64,000 bases of DNA from Anthoceros angustus (lineage: Eukaryota > Streptophyta > Anthocerotopsida > Anthocerotales > Anthocerotaceae). Positions 33,067 to 45,539 of the stretch are shown here, piece by piece (the stretch's first letter is position 1; every line of letters begins with the position of its first letter). The stretch spans positions 62,001 through 126,000 of the forward strand of contig VJWM01000173.1 in NCBI GenBank assembly GCA_010909165.1, in the 5' to 3' direction. The notes under the pieces were generated by a model. The model saw only the letters and a list, made by a program, of their open reading frames with translations. It was not told the origin of the DNA and searched no databases. A program made the position numbers and the translations under genes.

Positions 33067-36000
33067 CTATTTTGAAGAACCAGGTGGGGTTTGCTTGTCC
33101 GGCGTGATCTGATGAGGCACAGGCACGGTATCTACAGGGACGTAAGCATAGCCTTTGGGAAGTCTCAAATTTTGCATCGAAGCCTCGATTGGGGTCATTA
33201 GCTTTTCTCTGTGCAATGGTTCCTGTTACAATCATCCAGTTGACTGGGTTCAGTATGCACATTCCGCAAAGACATTGAAGAATGTGAATGGGATAGACTG
33301 GACTGACCTTCTGCCTTTTATGCTTCCTACGGTCGTCTGGCTGGGTTGTGCGAGAAGAAGATTGAACCGCTTTGTCGTTGGCAAGTCTTGAAATTGTAGA
33401 AGGAAGGGACCCGTCTGCCGGACATCATGGTAATGTTATTTTCATGCGGAGCTTGTGCACAACTGACATTTCAAAGAAGCCTACAATGTTAGTCCTTCAG
33501 AAAGACAAGTTCCCACTCGCGCTCGTTCACCTGTCCATAGCTTCTCATCAGCTCCCCTGTGGACCTTATTGGGAGGACCATGTGCTGAATATCCGTCAGG
33601 AAGATGCTGTTCAGACTGTCCTTGGATGCTGTCAGTAAGAGTCGCAACACGTAGCTGATTGATACCGATATCCTTCAAAGTATGCAGGAGATCTCGCTGC
33701 CAAGTAACATAACAAGTCCTTAAGATTTGCAAGCCACAGCAAACTTGTGTCCTAATAATAAAGCCCTTCAATACTCTAGGAGGAAGCGTGTCAGGATTCT
33801 TTTTGCTCACCTTCACCTTTTCCCGTCGCACAATGCGCTCACAAATCAAGCGCACTTTTTCAAAATCTACCTGCACTTCAAAATCATGTCAAGAAACTTG
33901 TGATCTCATATGTGTGCTGCCTGTGTTTCAATGAGTACAAACACAAGTACAAAGAAGATACTTTGTAAAATTAAGGTTCTAAGCATCGCAGAGCCACACT
34001 ACTTACCCGTATCTGTTTTAGTACTTGCATTTCATCAGAGCCTCCCCTTTGCTTCAGTTCAGCCTGCTCATTAAGAATGATTGGTTCAGATAAGTAGTAT
34101 TCAAAATGCAACTTGAGAGATTAGAGAGCTCTTTGAGAGTATTAGAAGGGGCAGTTGCATGTTGGTTCAACTGTTATTTCTTTTCGCAAATTCTAGTCTT
34201 GAAAACCTCTGCTACCTTGGCTCTCTGCTGAGGGCTGTGGCGCTCGCAGTAAGCCCTGTATTGAACTCGGCCACCAGAGCTAGATTTAACATTCATGTAT
34301 AGGCCATAATCCCGGGCACAGGATGGGTGGAAAGCACCATGACAATGCCCAAAGTTACACTGCAGGTGAAGTTGACATATACAGCGCAATCACACGCGTT
34401 TGTTCAGCAAAACATGTCAGTGCACAGATATCCAATCATAGGCTTGATGACTAGATAACCTGATGGCTCTTAGCACAGACTATAACGACTTGGACACGAC
34501 AAACAGCAAAGACTTTATTCTCCTTGGACCCCTGCTTTCACTGTGATACCAACAGCATACACTTATCTCCCTGGACCCCTTCTTTAACTATGACTCCAAT
34601 AACAGAGATTTATCTCCAGGTAATCAAATGTACTGCCATAAGTTTGCAAGATTAGCCAGTGGACCAACTCTCACCAGTTCAACTGGCAGGGCAGTGAGAC
34701 ATCTGAGAAACCAGAGACACATCTCCTCACATCACATCTCTCACCTCACATCTTTGCTTTTAAATTTTATATTTCACAAACCAGACACAAAGTACATACC
34801 GTCAGGCAAGCACCCTGCTGACGGCGGCAAATGCTACACAGCAAACCATATCGATCAAGTAACACAGTTTCCTGCAGCCAATCCAAGAAGCTCTTCAAAT
34901 TTAAGAAGCACACAAACCCAAACCACCTCATGGGACTGTCCATAGGCCTGTCCTATCAAACAAATATAAGTTTATGCGAGTCCGGAGATAGTCTATTTGA
35001 ATCCTTTAGTAAGTTGTTTTCTCAGAATATAGATAGTAACTTGCCCTTAAATTTCGAAGTGGTCAGGTCACTTACCAGGCCTTCAATGGGTGCAGCCTGA
35101 TCTTTTCCAGCCGTTGTCTCTGGCAACCACTGTTAAGGACATTGAAGTTACTTGACAAGATCCAACAAATAAAAATGGCAAATTGAAATAGTAAGAAAGT
35201 ATGCAGTTGAAGCCCAAGTCTTTCACCTCTCTCAGATGGTGCATCGGAATTTGATCTACCTGTGCACAGAAAACATGTGCCCATCGACCATCACTTGTGC
35301 GCTTGAATGCTCCTGTTCGTGCAGGACATACTGCACACTGGACACCTGGACCCAGCTTCCCGGTGTTGTCCATCACCGGCTTCATATTGTGGAATGAACG
35401 CTGCATTTCGCTACAAGGCTGACACAACCATGCACCCAAAGGAACTCTACCTACACCATAACACTCTTGATGCACCACAACCTGCCAGAATTTTGCAGCA
35501 AAGAAATAAGAGTCAGCTCGGGAAATCTTACATCGCTCAATGTCAGATTCCAGAGGAAAGGTCAACACCTTGCAGCGATCACAGCACACAAGCTTGTTGG
35601 CACGAAGTTCACCAATTCCACAAATGTTGCATAAAGGAGTTTCATCTTCGAAACATCCTGCATTCTCCCTATACAATCCAGACTTGCCAACTTTTGCAAC
35701 TGATATCTTTGATGTGGTTCCCTTCACATGTAAGCCTGAACGAGAAGAGCTAGCTGGGCGGCCAGCTGAAAGAACAAGCTTGGGAGGCCTTGGGACAGGT
35801 GGCTTTGTTGCTCGAGAAAGATGAAAAGCTCCACCACCAACAGTAGCAGGCATAAGGCTTTGGCTGAAACCTGGCTCGAGGCCAGCATCAGAGGCTTGGG
35901 TTATAGGCTCCTCATGCAAGGATGCCCCAGGGGTATCACGCCTCATATAACTGACTCGAGGAGAAGCAGCAGCAGCAGCTGTTGCTGCAGCCAAAACAGC

Positions 36001-39000
36001 CTGCGCTTCCTTGTCTCGCTTCTCTTTCCTCCCCTGTTTCTTGGCTTCCTTAGCTTGCGCTTGGAAATGCTTCACTAAAGCTAGTTCCTGCAAATGCTTT
36101 TGTTCAGTTTGTCGCTCATCTGGTAGAATGTGAAGCAGTCTTGAGATAAGTGTATCTGATCATAACAGTCCCACACGTCATGAGTTACACAGCCAATACG
36201 ATCAAAACAGAGAAACTGAATTTCCTTGATGTCCATTGTTATTCAGGAATGTCAACGTACTGCAACGAGCATGGTTTGAGTGGGCACAATCAACCAACTT
36301 GTCTTGTAAGAGTAAAATTTCTGCAACAATCTCATCTTCAGGGGCTAAATCCAATAGACCCAGTTGTTTTGCTTGTTTCAGCTGTTTCCACTGAGCATTC
36401 CATGAATTCATGTCACCGTCATCGGGTTGAGTGTCAACCAAAATGCCATTCGCTGCATCCGTCTGAAGACCATCTATGGAATCCTCAGGTGACAAGACCC
36501 CCAACACATCACATTTCTGTGCCAGGCTACATTCCTCTGCATGAAGAGAGCATTTCGATCAGAGAATTGAGGCGGTGTTGATTGACCCACTTCAAATCTA
36601 ACTAGGCACGACTGATCTTAAACTGATTACATTTCAACCAAAACTTCCTCCTCACCTGTTCCTCCTTGATTCTCATCTTTTCTGCCAATATCATAGCTTC
36701 TCTGAAGATTCTCAAGCTTCTTCAGCAAAAAAGGATGAGGACATGATTGTGACACTTCCTCTGCGCACCTGAAGAGCACCAGATTGGGGCGCCTCAGTTG
36801 GAAACAAACAAGACAATAGAAGTAAAACAAGCACATGGACCTAAGCGCACAACACAAAGTTACAAGTTATCTTGCCAGTGTTACGATGTGAACTTACTCA
36901 GATTTCAAATCATAACTTGAACCTGAATCCAAATTCTGCAAACACATCTGAGCTTGCTTTTCCTCTTGTGGACTCCCACCTCTATCTGACCCAACGTCCT
37001 GCTGACATCGCACAACACGGCCTGTTGCATCACTCACAATTTTGAACCGAAGCCGGGGCTGATCATTGTGAGGTCGTTTCTCGAAGCCCTTCCTAGAGAC
37101 AGAAATAGCTGATGTCTCATTGCTATTCTCAAAGCCACAACCGACCATGGTGCCATCTTTTGAGCAAGATTTAGAAACTGGCTCTGAGATGCCAGAATGC
37201 ACGTCGGAGCTACCCTGTGGACCAGAGATTGCTGGTCTTAACATTGCAATTTCCTGTGCAGAGTCAACTTTTGCACCAGTTGCTGCAAGCACTCCAGCCT
37301 CAGCCCCTGCTGTATCCAACTGCAATGTTGTCACCAACATGCCAACAATACCAGAAGAGTTTCTGCTTCTGCCCATATCCAGATCATTCCCCTCGCAAAC
37401 TTGACCACCATTCCCAGATTCCAAAAAACCACCCTCTGCTCTTTCTCCAGACCCTATAGTCTTGTCACTGTCGGATGACCTTTCCGGCACCACAAACTCA
37501 GACATTGAGGTCTGGTCTTCCTCTCCAGTCCCTGCCATGTGAAGGTTTTTGCCTTGAGATTCATTAAGTGATGCCCTTCTCTCCTGAAGCAAAAAAGAAA
37601 AGCTCAAACCCCAGCTTCAATACAAACAGAAAGCAACCAAAGACAATATAGGGACATGGCAAAATTCTCTACAAAGCACATGCTCTGCATGCAAAATCAA
37701 ATACACACTGCTTACAGACCTGCACAGTGGCTCGACTAGTACTTGCATCCCCTCGTAGCCCCCGCTGCCTACGTTCCTCATCAAGTGACAAATCGTACAC
37801 ATCGTCACCTGAATCGGCTATTCCTATCACTGCTGTCGGTTCAGAAGCAGGTTTATCTAGCAGACAAGCCTTGGAACCCAAACATCTCAGAGGATTCTTT
37901 GAACTGACATCTACTTCTCCACCAGGGCTGTCAACAATTCCTGCTGCATCTGCCTGATATTCCAACATACATCCTTCCTGGAGCCCAGAGGGAACAGAAT
38001 CAATAGAAAGCTTCTCCACTCCATTGACAGAATTATCTGTCTCATCAATGTCCGCCTGCTTACTGGTGTGACACAGTTCCTTGGTCAAAGCAACCTTCCC
38101 CGAAGAACTGCTATCATGGTTAGGATCTGCCTGCTCTGCAACCCTCTCCACCCGTGAAACCTTCTCATCAACAGCTCTAGCAACCAGCAGTTTCGCAATG
38201 CTCTTGCCAGCAGCAGGTGGAGAATCTGATACAGCATCTAGAACTTCAGAGTAGCCCTTGTTTGTTGATACTCCGTGAATATCTCTGTTTAACCTGCAAA
38301 TCTCCCCCTCATGAGCCACACCAGGCACAGGCAGTGGTAAATCCTTTGCCTCCACACCTTCAGGCTGGCCTTCAAGAATGCCTTCACCAAGTTCATTGCT
38401 CTCACCACCTGAGGGATTTGTCCTTCCACCTCTCGTTGATGAATGCTTTAGACAAAAGGCTCGCAGGTCCACCTGTCATGTGTCAAAGGCGTCAGCCGAG
38501 AAGTCAACGGTAGTAAGAGGGGCTTCAGAAGTACTTTGTTAAAATTACTGGACTCATATAGCCAGGAAACTGAATCATCTAGCCTGCCATCCCACCTTAT
38601 CAGTCAATAGGGGCAGGTCCCATTGACTGATATCAGCCATCCATAGGAGCAGTCCTCAAGTACTTACATCCTCACTGTCTTCTCTACTAGAGACTTCCAT
38701 GCGAAATCTAGCATCCCTTGCACAGAGAGGATGGAACGCAGTGGCACAAAAACCTGGGCACAGACAGAGTGGCAAACAGATTAGATGAGATTGTCTAATT
38801 GGCGATTCTAATCTGTTTGTTTGGACTACACGGGTCAACACAATAAGTCTGCCTTTATGGCATCTATCTATCGACACACGAATGGCACAAATTAGACAGC
38901 TTGATCTGATGTGTTTAGTTGGGTGGCAAGGGATCAAGACAACAACGCTGTCCTTTGGCATTAACATATTGACCCACCATAGACGAAAATATCCAGGTAA

Positions 39001-40814
39001 CTGGCACAAGCTGGCCACCATCAACAATAGGCTCAGTGGAAAGCAGTCTAGATGATGGAGAACGGAAGAACAAACCATAGTCAGTTCACAAGGTGCATTA
39101 CTGCCTTGCACACCTCCTGCTGGGGACATGCAACTATTTACTCAACCCTTCCATTCCTAAGTGCCACCAAGGCTGTTGCCAGTCCTTTCATCACATTGGA
39201 AGCCAAATCAAGTCTCAAGCCAGGGGGGCATCGTTGTACCTCTATCACTCGCAAGAAACGGAAGTACACAATCAGACAAGAAGGTCGCTCACAAACCCAC
39301 AGAACACCACAACATATTCAGTCACTGTCTAGGCCTGCTCTGGGCATAGCTAGACCAAACTACAGCTAAACGAGCCCCCTCCTTGATGAAATATATGCTA
39401 GAAAGCCAACAGCTTCAAAATTTAGTCAGAGTCTCCAACTATATGGCATGATTTCCGTGAGCTGCCCGTAAAAATCATTGTGGTCACAAGGATTTTTACC
39501 ATGGCTGCACTGGATACAAGCCCCATGCTTCTCCTTGCAGATAGCGCAAAGCAGCTTCCAACGCTCTTCTCTGACACCTTCGACATTCTTTATGGGCTCC
39601 ATTGCCTCCATGCTTTGGATGTAGGTCTCCGGCACCCACTGGCAGCAGAACAAGTGCGCGAACCTGGGCTTCCCTGAACCTCTGGTGCTACCATTGGAGT
39701 CTGCTTCGGCGACTGGCTTGAGAGCACCCCCCCTCACAGGACAGAGAACGCAATCTGGCGGACCCGTCTGGACACTAGGGACGTCAGCATGCCAAGCATC
39801 CGTGGCACTGGACTTTCTGTGGGAGACAGTCCTACGGGGGTGCTTATTTTTGAAACTACACCAAGTGCAAATCCACTCGCCCTCTGGCACCACACGGATG
39901 CCATAACAGTCTTGATGCGCGGCAACATCACACGAATCACAGAAGAGAATCTGGTTTGCATGGTCACTATCCCCGCCATAACACACATGGCAGAGCTCGT
40001 CGTCGTCATTTTCCGGGGGGGAAATCACGGTGGTCATCACCTTGGCGTCCGCCGAGCTCGACACCTTTCTCTTCTTGCTCACGGGGCTGGCGGCAAGAAT
40101 CTTCCTCTTAACCCGAGTGACGGACTGCTGGGCCAGCGCCTCCGAGGCCCTGTCCGCTTCCGCGCCATCCTCCCTCGCCCAGCTCTCCGCGTAGTGGCCA
40201 CCCAGCGGTGGGACTGCCAAGCACGGGTCTCGCAAATAGCCCTGGGGAGTCAGGCCCAGGTACGTGGGAGGCCGCAACAGCCTCACATCCTGCGGGGTCA
40301 CCGGCCGGAAGTAGTCCTCCATGTGCAGCCAGAAGGTCCGCTCCCCGGTGGAAGACTCCTTGTCCCCGTACACCTTCTGCTTGCTCCCGTCTCGGCCCCT
40401 GACCTGCGTCTTTTTCCCCCTGCTCCTCCTCTTGCCCTCGGCCCCGACAGCCACCTCCACCGGGGACACGAACCCACCTGCACCCCCGCCATCCTCGTAC
40501 TCCCCAACCACCCCCCTGTCGGACACCACCTCCAGCAGCTGGGAGTAGAGATCCCCCTGCCCACCGCCTGCATCCCGATCCCAATCCCGATCCGGCTCGT
40601 GCTCCTGGTCCGGATCCTGATCCCGCTCCTGCTCATGATATCTGGTCAATTCCGCGTACTCGTCCCTGTCCACCCTGAGCCGCAGCTTAAGCTTCTGTGA
40701 CTGATGCGTCTGCGAGCCCTCTGCCACGGCCTCCTCTGCCTCCTTCAACGTCATCTCCTCTTGCTCCGAGGAGCACCCGCGGGCCACAGGCCGGGCCACT
40801 TCAACTGTTGCCAC
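33067..40814 (-). CDS. Double PHD/extended-PHD finger protein (BRPF/JADE-like, plant type)
   Basis: A predicted nuclear chromatin reader. Exons with good borders are about 39500-40814, 38668-38753, 37720-38472, 36898-37583, about 36650-36770, about 36210-36510, about 35569-36095, 35260-35481, 35076-35129, 34216-34359, 34007-34063 and 33811-33870; several C-terminal exons end at a TAG at 33067. Exon 1 gives an acidic, charged N-terminus, WLHMEDYFRPVT, then PHD1 (ELCHVCYGGD, FCDSCDVAAHQDCYG, WICTWC) followed by the extended PHD (CVLCPVRGGALKP, FAHLFC, CAICKEKHGACIQC), completed in exon 2 (ATAFHPLCARDARFRM). A long low-complexity linker follows. A second PHD plus extended PHD (PLCNICGIGE, HQECYG, WLCQPC, CAVCPARTGAFKR, HVFCAQ, AFHPSCARDYGLYM) lies at 34.2-35.7 kb. 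The C-terminus carries VDFEKVRLICERIVRREK and LRLPKGYAYVPVD, which I recall from plant PHD proteins such as Arabidopsis At1g77800. The exons near 36.2-36.8, 34.5 and 33.1-33.7 kb have uncertain borders. No SET domain or bromodomain is seen. Confidence 0.87.
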
Positions 40815-42010
40815 TCACAGACGGTGGCCAAGCCCTCCCTCACCATCCTAATCTGCCCTCCTGCCCGCCGTGCCATGGGCCTGGGCCGGCCGTGGCCAGG
40901 AACGCCGTCCCTCACATGTCGTGCTCCTCACCAGGGTTTGCTGCTTGCTGCATGCATCTGGGACATGCGATTCCATGGCGGCAAGCACCAAGAAACCCCG
41001 GCCGTGACACCTGCATGCAACGGCCTCGCCCAACGCTTCTTGCAAGCTCAGCCTGAGGTGTGGCCGCCTCGTCAACACCAAACCCTTGCCCAGCAAACCC
41101 TCGTCAGCTGCCCTTCCTGCTGCTGCTTCTGCTTCGGTTCTTGGGGTTTGGCGAATTAGGGCAGAAAGGTGGTGCGAAGGCTAGGGAAAGGTTGCCCTTG
41201 TAACTTCTTCGCCGTTTCCGCCGCCCGCTCCCCGATTTGAATGTTTGAAATTCGTTTCACCGCGGCTCTCCCCGAAAAAGGAATCCTCGCCGCCCTCGTT
41301 CCGTCTTCCCAAACTCGGTACACTCTCCCAACCATTTGCTTTATCTAGACTATATCGCTACACAAATATGTGTACATAACACGCACTCAAACGTCACAGC
41401 TCCCGCTCGGCTTAAGTCCACTCACATATGCTCGGTGGTGGTGTACAATTTTGCAGTACATACATGCGACATGACTTTGCCGGTCATTTTTCCACTCAGA
41501 GCTCGTGACGTCAGAGCTCGTGTGTCGGTTGTGCTTCACAACCGAACACCCACTACACCCTGCTCTATGTGTGCACTAAAGGAGCTACCAGTCTGTCAAT
41601 ACCCAGCATTGTGCAGGCACTGTACGTAACTTCTGGTAGGTGCGTCACATAATCGGGTGGGGTGAAGAGCTCCATTCCGCGTTTCCACTGCTCCGGCTTT
41701 TTCAACGTCTGCAGAGGGCCTCGCTCTTCCACCCGCCCGATATGACCACGTTCGGCTCGAAGAACCACGAAGGGGCTTCAACTCATCATCTGGCAAGAAC
41801 GCGAATGACAGAAATTCGGGATCAGAAAGCACAACACTTGGAAACCCTAAACCCAAAGGACAAACGGCGGCAAAACGTCGACAGAAACCAGCCAAGCGCT
41901 CATACACAAGCAATGGTATCTCTCCAGGTCGTACCACAGCATGTCACAAAGAAGAACTTAAGACACCGGAAGGGAGCACATGACTGCATGACATGAACGG
42001 AAGTCAGAGG
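40815..42010. other. Intergenic region between the PHD and prefoldin genes
   Basis: The part next to 40815, GC-rich to about 41230, is likely the 5' UTR and promoter of the PHD gene. A minus open frame at 41596-41937 has no recognisable domain. Nothing else supported. Confidence 0.4.
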
Positions 42011-42350
42011 CCTCCACACAAAGCGCTCATATTCTATGGGTGTAAACTGTCTTCCATGCCGTGGCATTCAGATCGAGGAATTTTTATCATCATCGCACTG
42101 GAGACCAAAAGTGACACCAATGGGAGACAAGCCACGCATACAAGATCAAAGAAAGCCTTGAACAAGACCACAGACCAGTGTCCACACGATTCAGACGTCT
42201 CACACCAAGCGCTCAGATTGGGATGTAAAGTGTCTTCAATGCCGCAGCATTCAGCACGAGGAATTTTCATCATCACCGCACTTGACACAGGCCTCAGTAA
42301 CATTATCGACCACGACAGCATCCACAAGAACAGAAAACTCTGCCACAACT
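42011..42350. repeat. Degenerate direct repeat, period about 185 bp
   Basis: CAAGCGCTCA(T/G)ATT, GTCTTC(C/A)ATGCCG and the block CGAGGAATTTTTATCATCAT/CGAGGAATTTTCATCATCAC occur in the same order at 42018-42100 and 42204-42290. The repeat lies 3' of the prefoldin gene on the minus strand, possibly within its 3' UTR. Confidence 0.75.
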
Positions 42351-42402
42351 AAAACCTAACCCTGGACAGATCCAGCAGTCATATCCTGACCTACATCCGT
42401 GG

Positions 42403-42855
42403 CTACGACGCTGCCGGACCGACAAGGACTCCTTGCGCGCTTCCCTCCTTCGGTGCGGCCGCATCAGAACTGTTGTTGTCTGATGCGTCTCCTCTCCGGA
42501 TCTTGATCTTGTACCTTGTCTCAAACTCCACAAGCTCCTTCCTTTTCTTCTCCAGAGCTTCCGCAAGTTTGCCAATCACTTCTTGCAACCCGTCCCTATT
42601 GTTCTGGACAGCGGGAATGACCTCTTCAACAGTTCTCTCCACCAAAACTCCGCCGATCATCCGAAAGCACTTCCTTTTCGCGTCCAGCGGCTTGATAGCG
42701 TTGATGACAAGCGTGTGCTCATTCAGCTCCAGCTCCAGTTCAGAAATCTTGGAATACAGCTGGTTGAGCTCCGAGCGCAGAAGATTCCACTTCCCGACCA
42801 CCGCCTGCTCATTTACTGCCTCCACATGCGACCTCTCCTCCCCGCCTTCCGCCAT
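42403..42855 (-). CDS. PFD2: Prefoldin subunit 2
   Basis: A beta-type subunit of the prefoldin hexamer, which binds unfolded actin and tubulin in the cytosol and hands them to the TRiC/CCT chaperonin. A single uninterrupted 150-residue frame. It shows the family plan: an N-terminal coiled-coil helix (about 15-60: LNQLYSKISELELELNEH), a central beta hairpin region with CFRMIGGVLVERTVEEVIPA (about 80-100), and a second coiled-coil helix (LAEALEKKRKELVEFETRYK, about 110-135), then a short Ser/Ala-rich tail. The length agrees with plant PFD2 (about 148). The start MAEGGEER is the first Met of the frame. No introns are visible. Confidence 0.95.
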   Translation of the reverse strand: MAEGGEERSHVEAVNEQAVVGKWNLLRSELNQLYSKISELELELNEHTLVINAIKPLDAKRKCFRMIGGVLVERTVEEVIPAVQNNRDGLQEVIGKLAEALEKKRKELVEFETRYKIKIRRGDASDNNSSDAAAPKEGSAQGVLVGPAAS

Positions 42856-42965
42856 GCTCCAACACGCTACACCCCCACTATCCGCTACTCAGCTCCACGG
42901 CCTCCAGTGTGACAAGGCTCTCCCAAGTCAGCTTTAGCGAACGATAAATCCGAAAAATGAAGGAA

Positions 42966-43117
42966 GATGGAAGAAGTCTATTATTATGGACGACTTGAAC
43001 TAAGATAGAAAAAGTCTATTATTATGGACGACTTGAATTAAGATAAAAGAAGTTTATTATTAAGGACGACTTGAACTAAGATAGAAGAAGTCTATTATTA
43101 TGGACGACTTGAATGAA
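42966..43117. repeat. Four 38-bp tandem repeats
   Basis: Unit GATAGAAGAAGTCTATTATT plus ATGGACGACTTGAACTAA, four copies in a row with two or three changes each. It lies just upstream of the prefoldin subunit 2 start (42855), so it may overlap the promoter. Confidence 0.92.
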
Positions 43118-44667
43118 ATTTTCTATCATAGTACTGGATAGTTTTCCAACTTGTATGAGGACATCGTGTAGTATATGGCATACCAAAGGGGACAGAGGGG
43201 ATGGGACAATTTTTTTTTCGCGAAACCCATGCAAGGCGTAGGGATCTTGCAGAATATACCCTACATTCCATTACGGTTTCTTTTTTCACAGCACATGGTC
43301 AGAAGGCCGCTTTGGCGCCCTAACCGAAAGCGGCCAAGCACCAAAGGGGACACACACTATGTCCTCAAACGGTGTCCTTGAAATTTTGATGCTTTCACCT
43401 TTGAAAACAAAGAGACGGACACTATGTTTTCGAATGTTTCCACCCTTGTGCCATTAAGTTTTCTTCGATGGCATCCAATGGCGCCAAACCCTAACCTCGC
43501 TCACGGCCGCCCATCCGCTTGACAACCCTACACACAGTATTATGGTATCGCATGCACGACGGACAAGGCGGCACGGCCATGGTTTGCGAACCATGCATGT
43601 GCCCATTTCCGCCTTCGCAGCTATGGACTTTTGACTGTATTCGTTAAGGAACCCGCGATGTCGGAAACAATGAGAACCACGATCCTCTTTCAAACAAGAA
43701 GAAGCACGATCCGCTCGAAGCGAAGAGGGATGGCCATCAAGAATATGAAAGCCGCCTTCAACCTTCACGTGGGCCTTGAGGAGGCGGCAAACCTCTCACC
43801 TTCACCGGGAGAAGGCCAAGAAGACCACATATTGCAAAAGATCAGCCATCGTGCATGGCAACTGGCAACCTTCCAAAGAATCGCAGATTAGGCGACCACC
43901 ACCACCACCGCTCACCCAACAACCTCGCCAAGAATGTTTACGTAAAGAGCCAAAATTCACGGTGAAGGGTGCCATTCCATTGATCAAAAAGGATGTCCAT
44001 CGCACATTGCAAAATTGCAGTGTGTAGCATCAAACCCTATCTCCCATCTGCCTTCCTACGCAGATGCTTCGCCCCTATGCAAAAACCAAAAGCGGCTGAT
44101 GCATCTCTCGACAAGGGATGATGCCGCCTACTTCTCCTCGTCAGTCCATGCGCTTGATCATCCGGAGAACCTTAATTGTGCCCTCAATGGCCTCGCCCGA
44201 GCATTCCATGCTCTCTCTCTGTCCGGTTGGCGGCGTCCCGCCTCCTGAAAGCCGGGCATTGGGCGCCTGAGGCACACGCCGCCGCTGCCCACTTGGACAC
44301 CGTGTCCGACCGTAGTCGCTGCCTCCCCCTTGTGCTCGCCTCCGCTGAGTTGGGGTTGGGCGCACCGCCTCCTTCTTCTTCCGACATACCCGCCCGCCAC
44401 CGTCACCGCAATTGCTCCTCCTCCTCCTCCTCCTCCTCCTCCTCCTACGGTGTGCCGGATGCTTGCTGGAGCTCGCAGCAGCTCGCCCCGCCTCCTTCCT
44501 CCGCCCCGAGCCTCGCCTAATTGCCTGGCTCCACGCCGAGATGCCGCCACCGGTAAATGGTTATTCCTCCCATACGCCTTCCTCAACCGAATCGGCTCCG
44601 CCCCACTGCCGCTGATCGCCTGGCCGGCCGTCCGCCTCCCACCACCACCGCCCCTCCACGCGCCGGA
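43118..44667. other. Region without a recognised gene, GC-rich toward the MULE arm
   Basis: Short frames at 43454-43891 match nothing known to me. From 44150 on, the sequence is Pro/Ser/Ala-coding in several frames on both strands, with a CTC microsatellite at 44417-44447. No gene is supported. Confidence 0.4.
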
Positions 44668-44923
44668 GTTCTCCTGCAAAGTAATGGCGCTCTTCTCCGA
44701 GGTGGTGGGCCCCATCGCCCAGCTTCTTGCCTCGCGCCATGACCCATCCCATGTCCATAGCACCTGTCTAGGTGAATATACGTATGAGCGCATACTATAC
44801 ACAACCCGTGGCGGCTGCTCGTTCCATGGCTCCGGTTTGTGGAATGGCGGTTGGGGTTCATTTTAAGCGCGTGCCTAATCGGCCAATCGACACAATCCGC
44901 AGTTTGTCCAAAATCAAACGTGT
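44668..44923. repeat. Left inverted arm of the MULE-like block
   Basis: Inverted partner of 47928-48187. It contains a short open stretch reading VMALFSEVVGPIAQLL, which is also present in the right arm on the other strand and is therefore part of the repeat. Confidence 0.85.
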
Positions 44924-45539
44924 TCCCAACATTGGGAACGTGTATCACGACAAACGGCCAGCACGACGGCCGCGATCTCTTCGTGGTGTGAGCATGAATT
45001 GCATCGGACTTTCTCGCGGCGGCGTAGGGAGATCGTGGAACCAATGTGTTCAATGGAAGGCTTGTCCATCTGCATTGCCAATGGAATTGTTTCCGAGAAT
45101 GGTGAGGTGAAGAGCTTGAAGACTGTGTAATTTCTACTTTCTGATGCTCCACGCTCACGTCGCAGAAGATGGTGAGACACACGCTGGTGACGCCATCCAA
45201 CACTACAGGGCTCAAGCATTCGCAAGGCAAGGCTCCTTGAAGGATCTGTTACCTCGTAACTTTGCATTCTTCTCATATTGCAATTTCATTCATGGTCGAA
45301 ATGGCATTTGTGAGCAAGGATCTAAGGCTGTTATGTCTACAATCGCCCGGACTTTGTGAGTATGGATACATGCCCTCTCCGATTGTTGGGCATTTCAAGA
45401 AAAGAAGATTTATGGTTGCCCTCAAGCATGGGAAGATGGTTACGAATGTCAAAATAGCCTACGTTTCGGGGATAGAGTGGACGATTTTCTTGCGGGAAGT
45501 CGAGAACTCTGCTCCACAACGCTTGTAAGACGTAATGCG

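Noticed and set aside
39789-40700. 303-codon plus-strand ORF
   Set aside because: It lies antisense to the PHD gene's first exon and follows from its GC-rich, biased codons.
41596-41937. 113-codon minus ORF between the PHD and prefoldin genes
   Set aside because: No domain, no splice context; probably intergenic.
44158-44866. ORFs of 178 (plus) and 214 (minus) codons with Ser/Pro/Gly runs
   Set aside because: They overlap each other on opposite strands, include a CTC microsatellite and cross the MULE arm.
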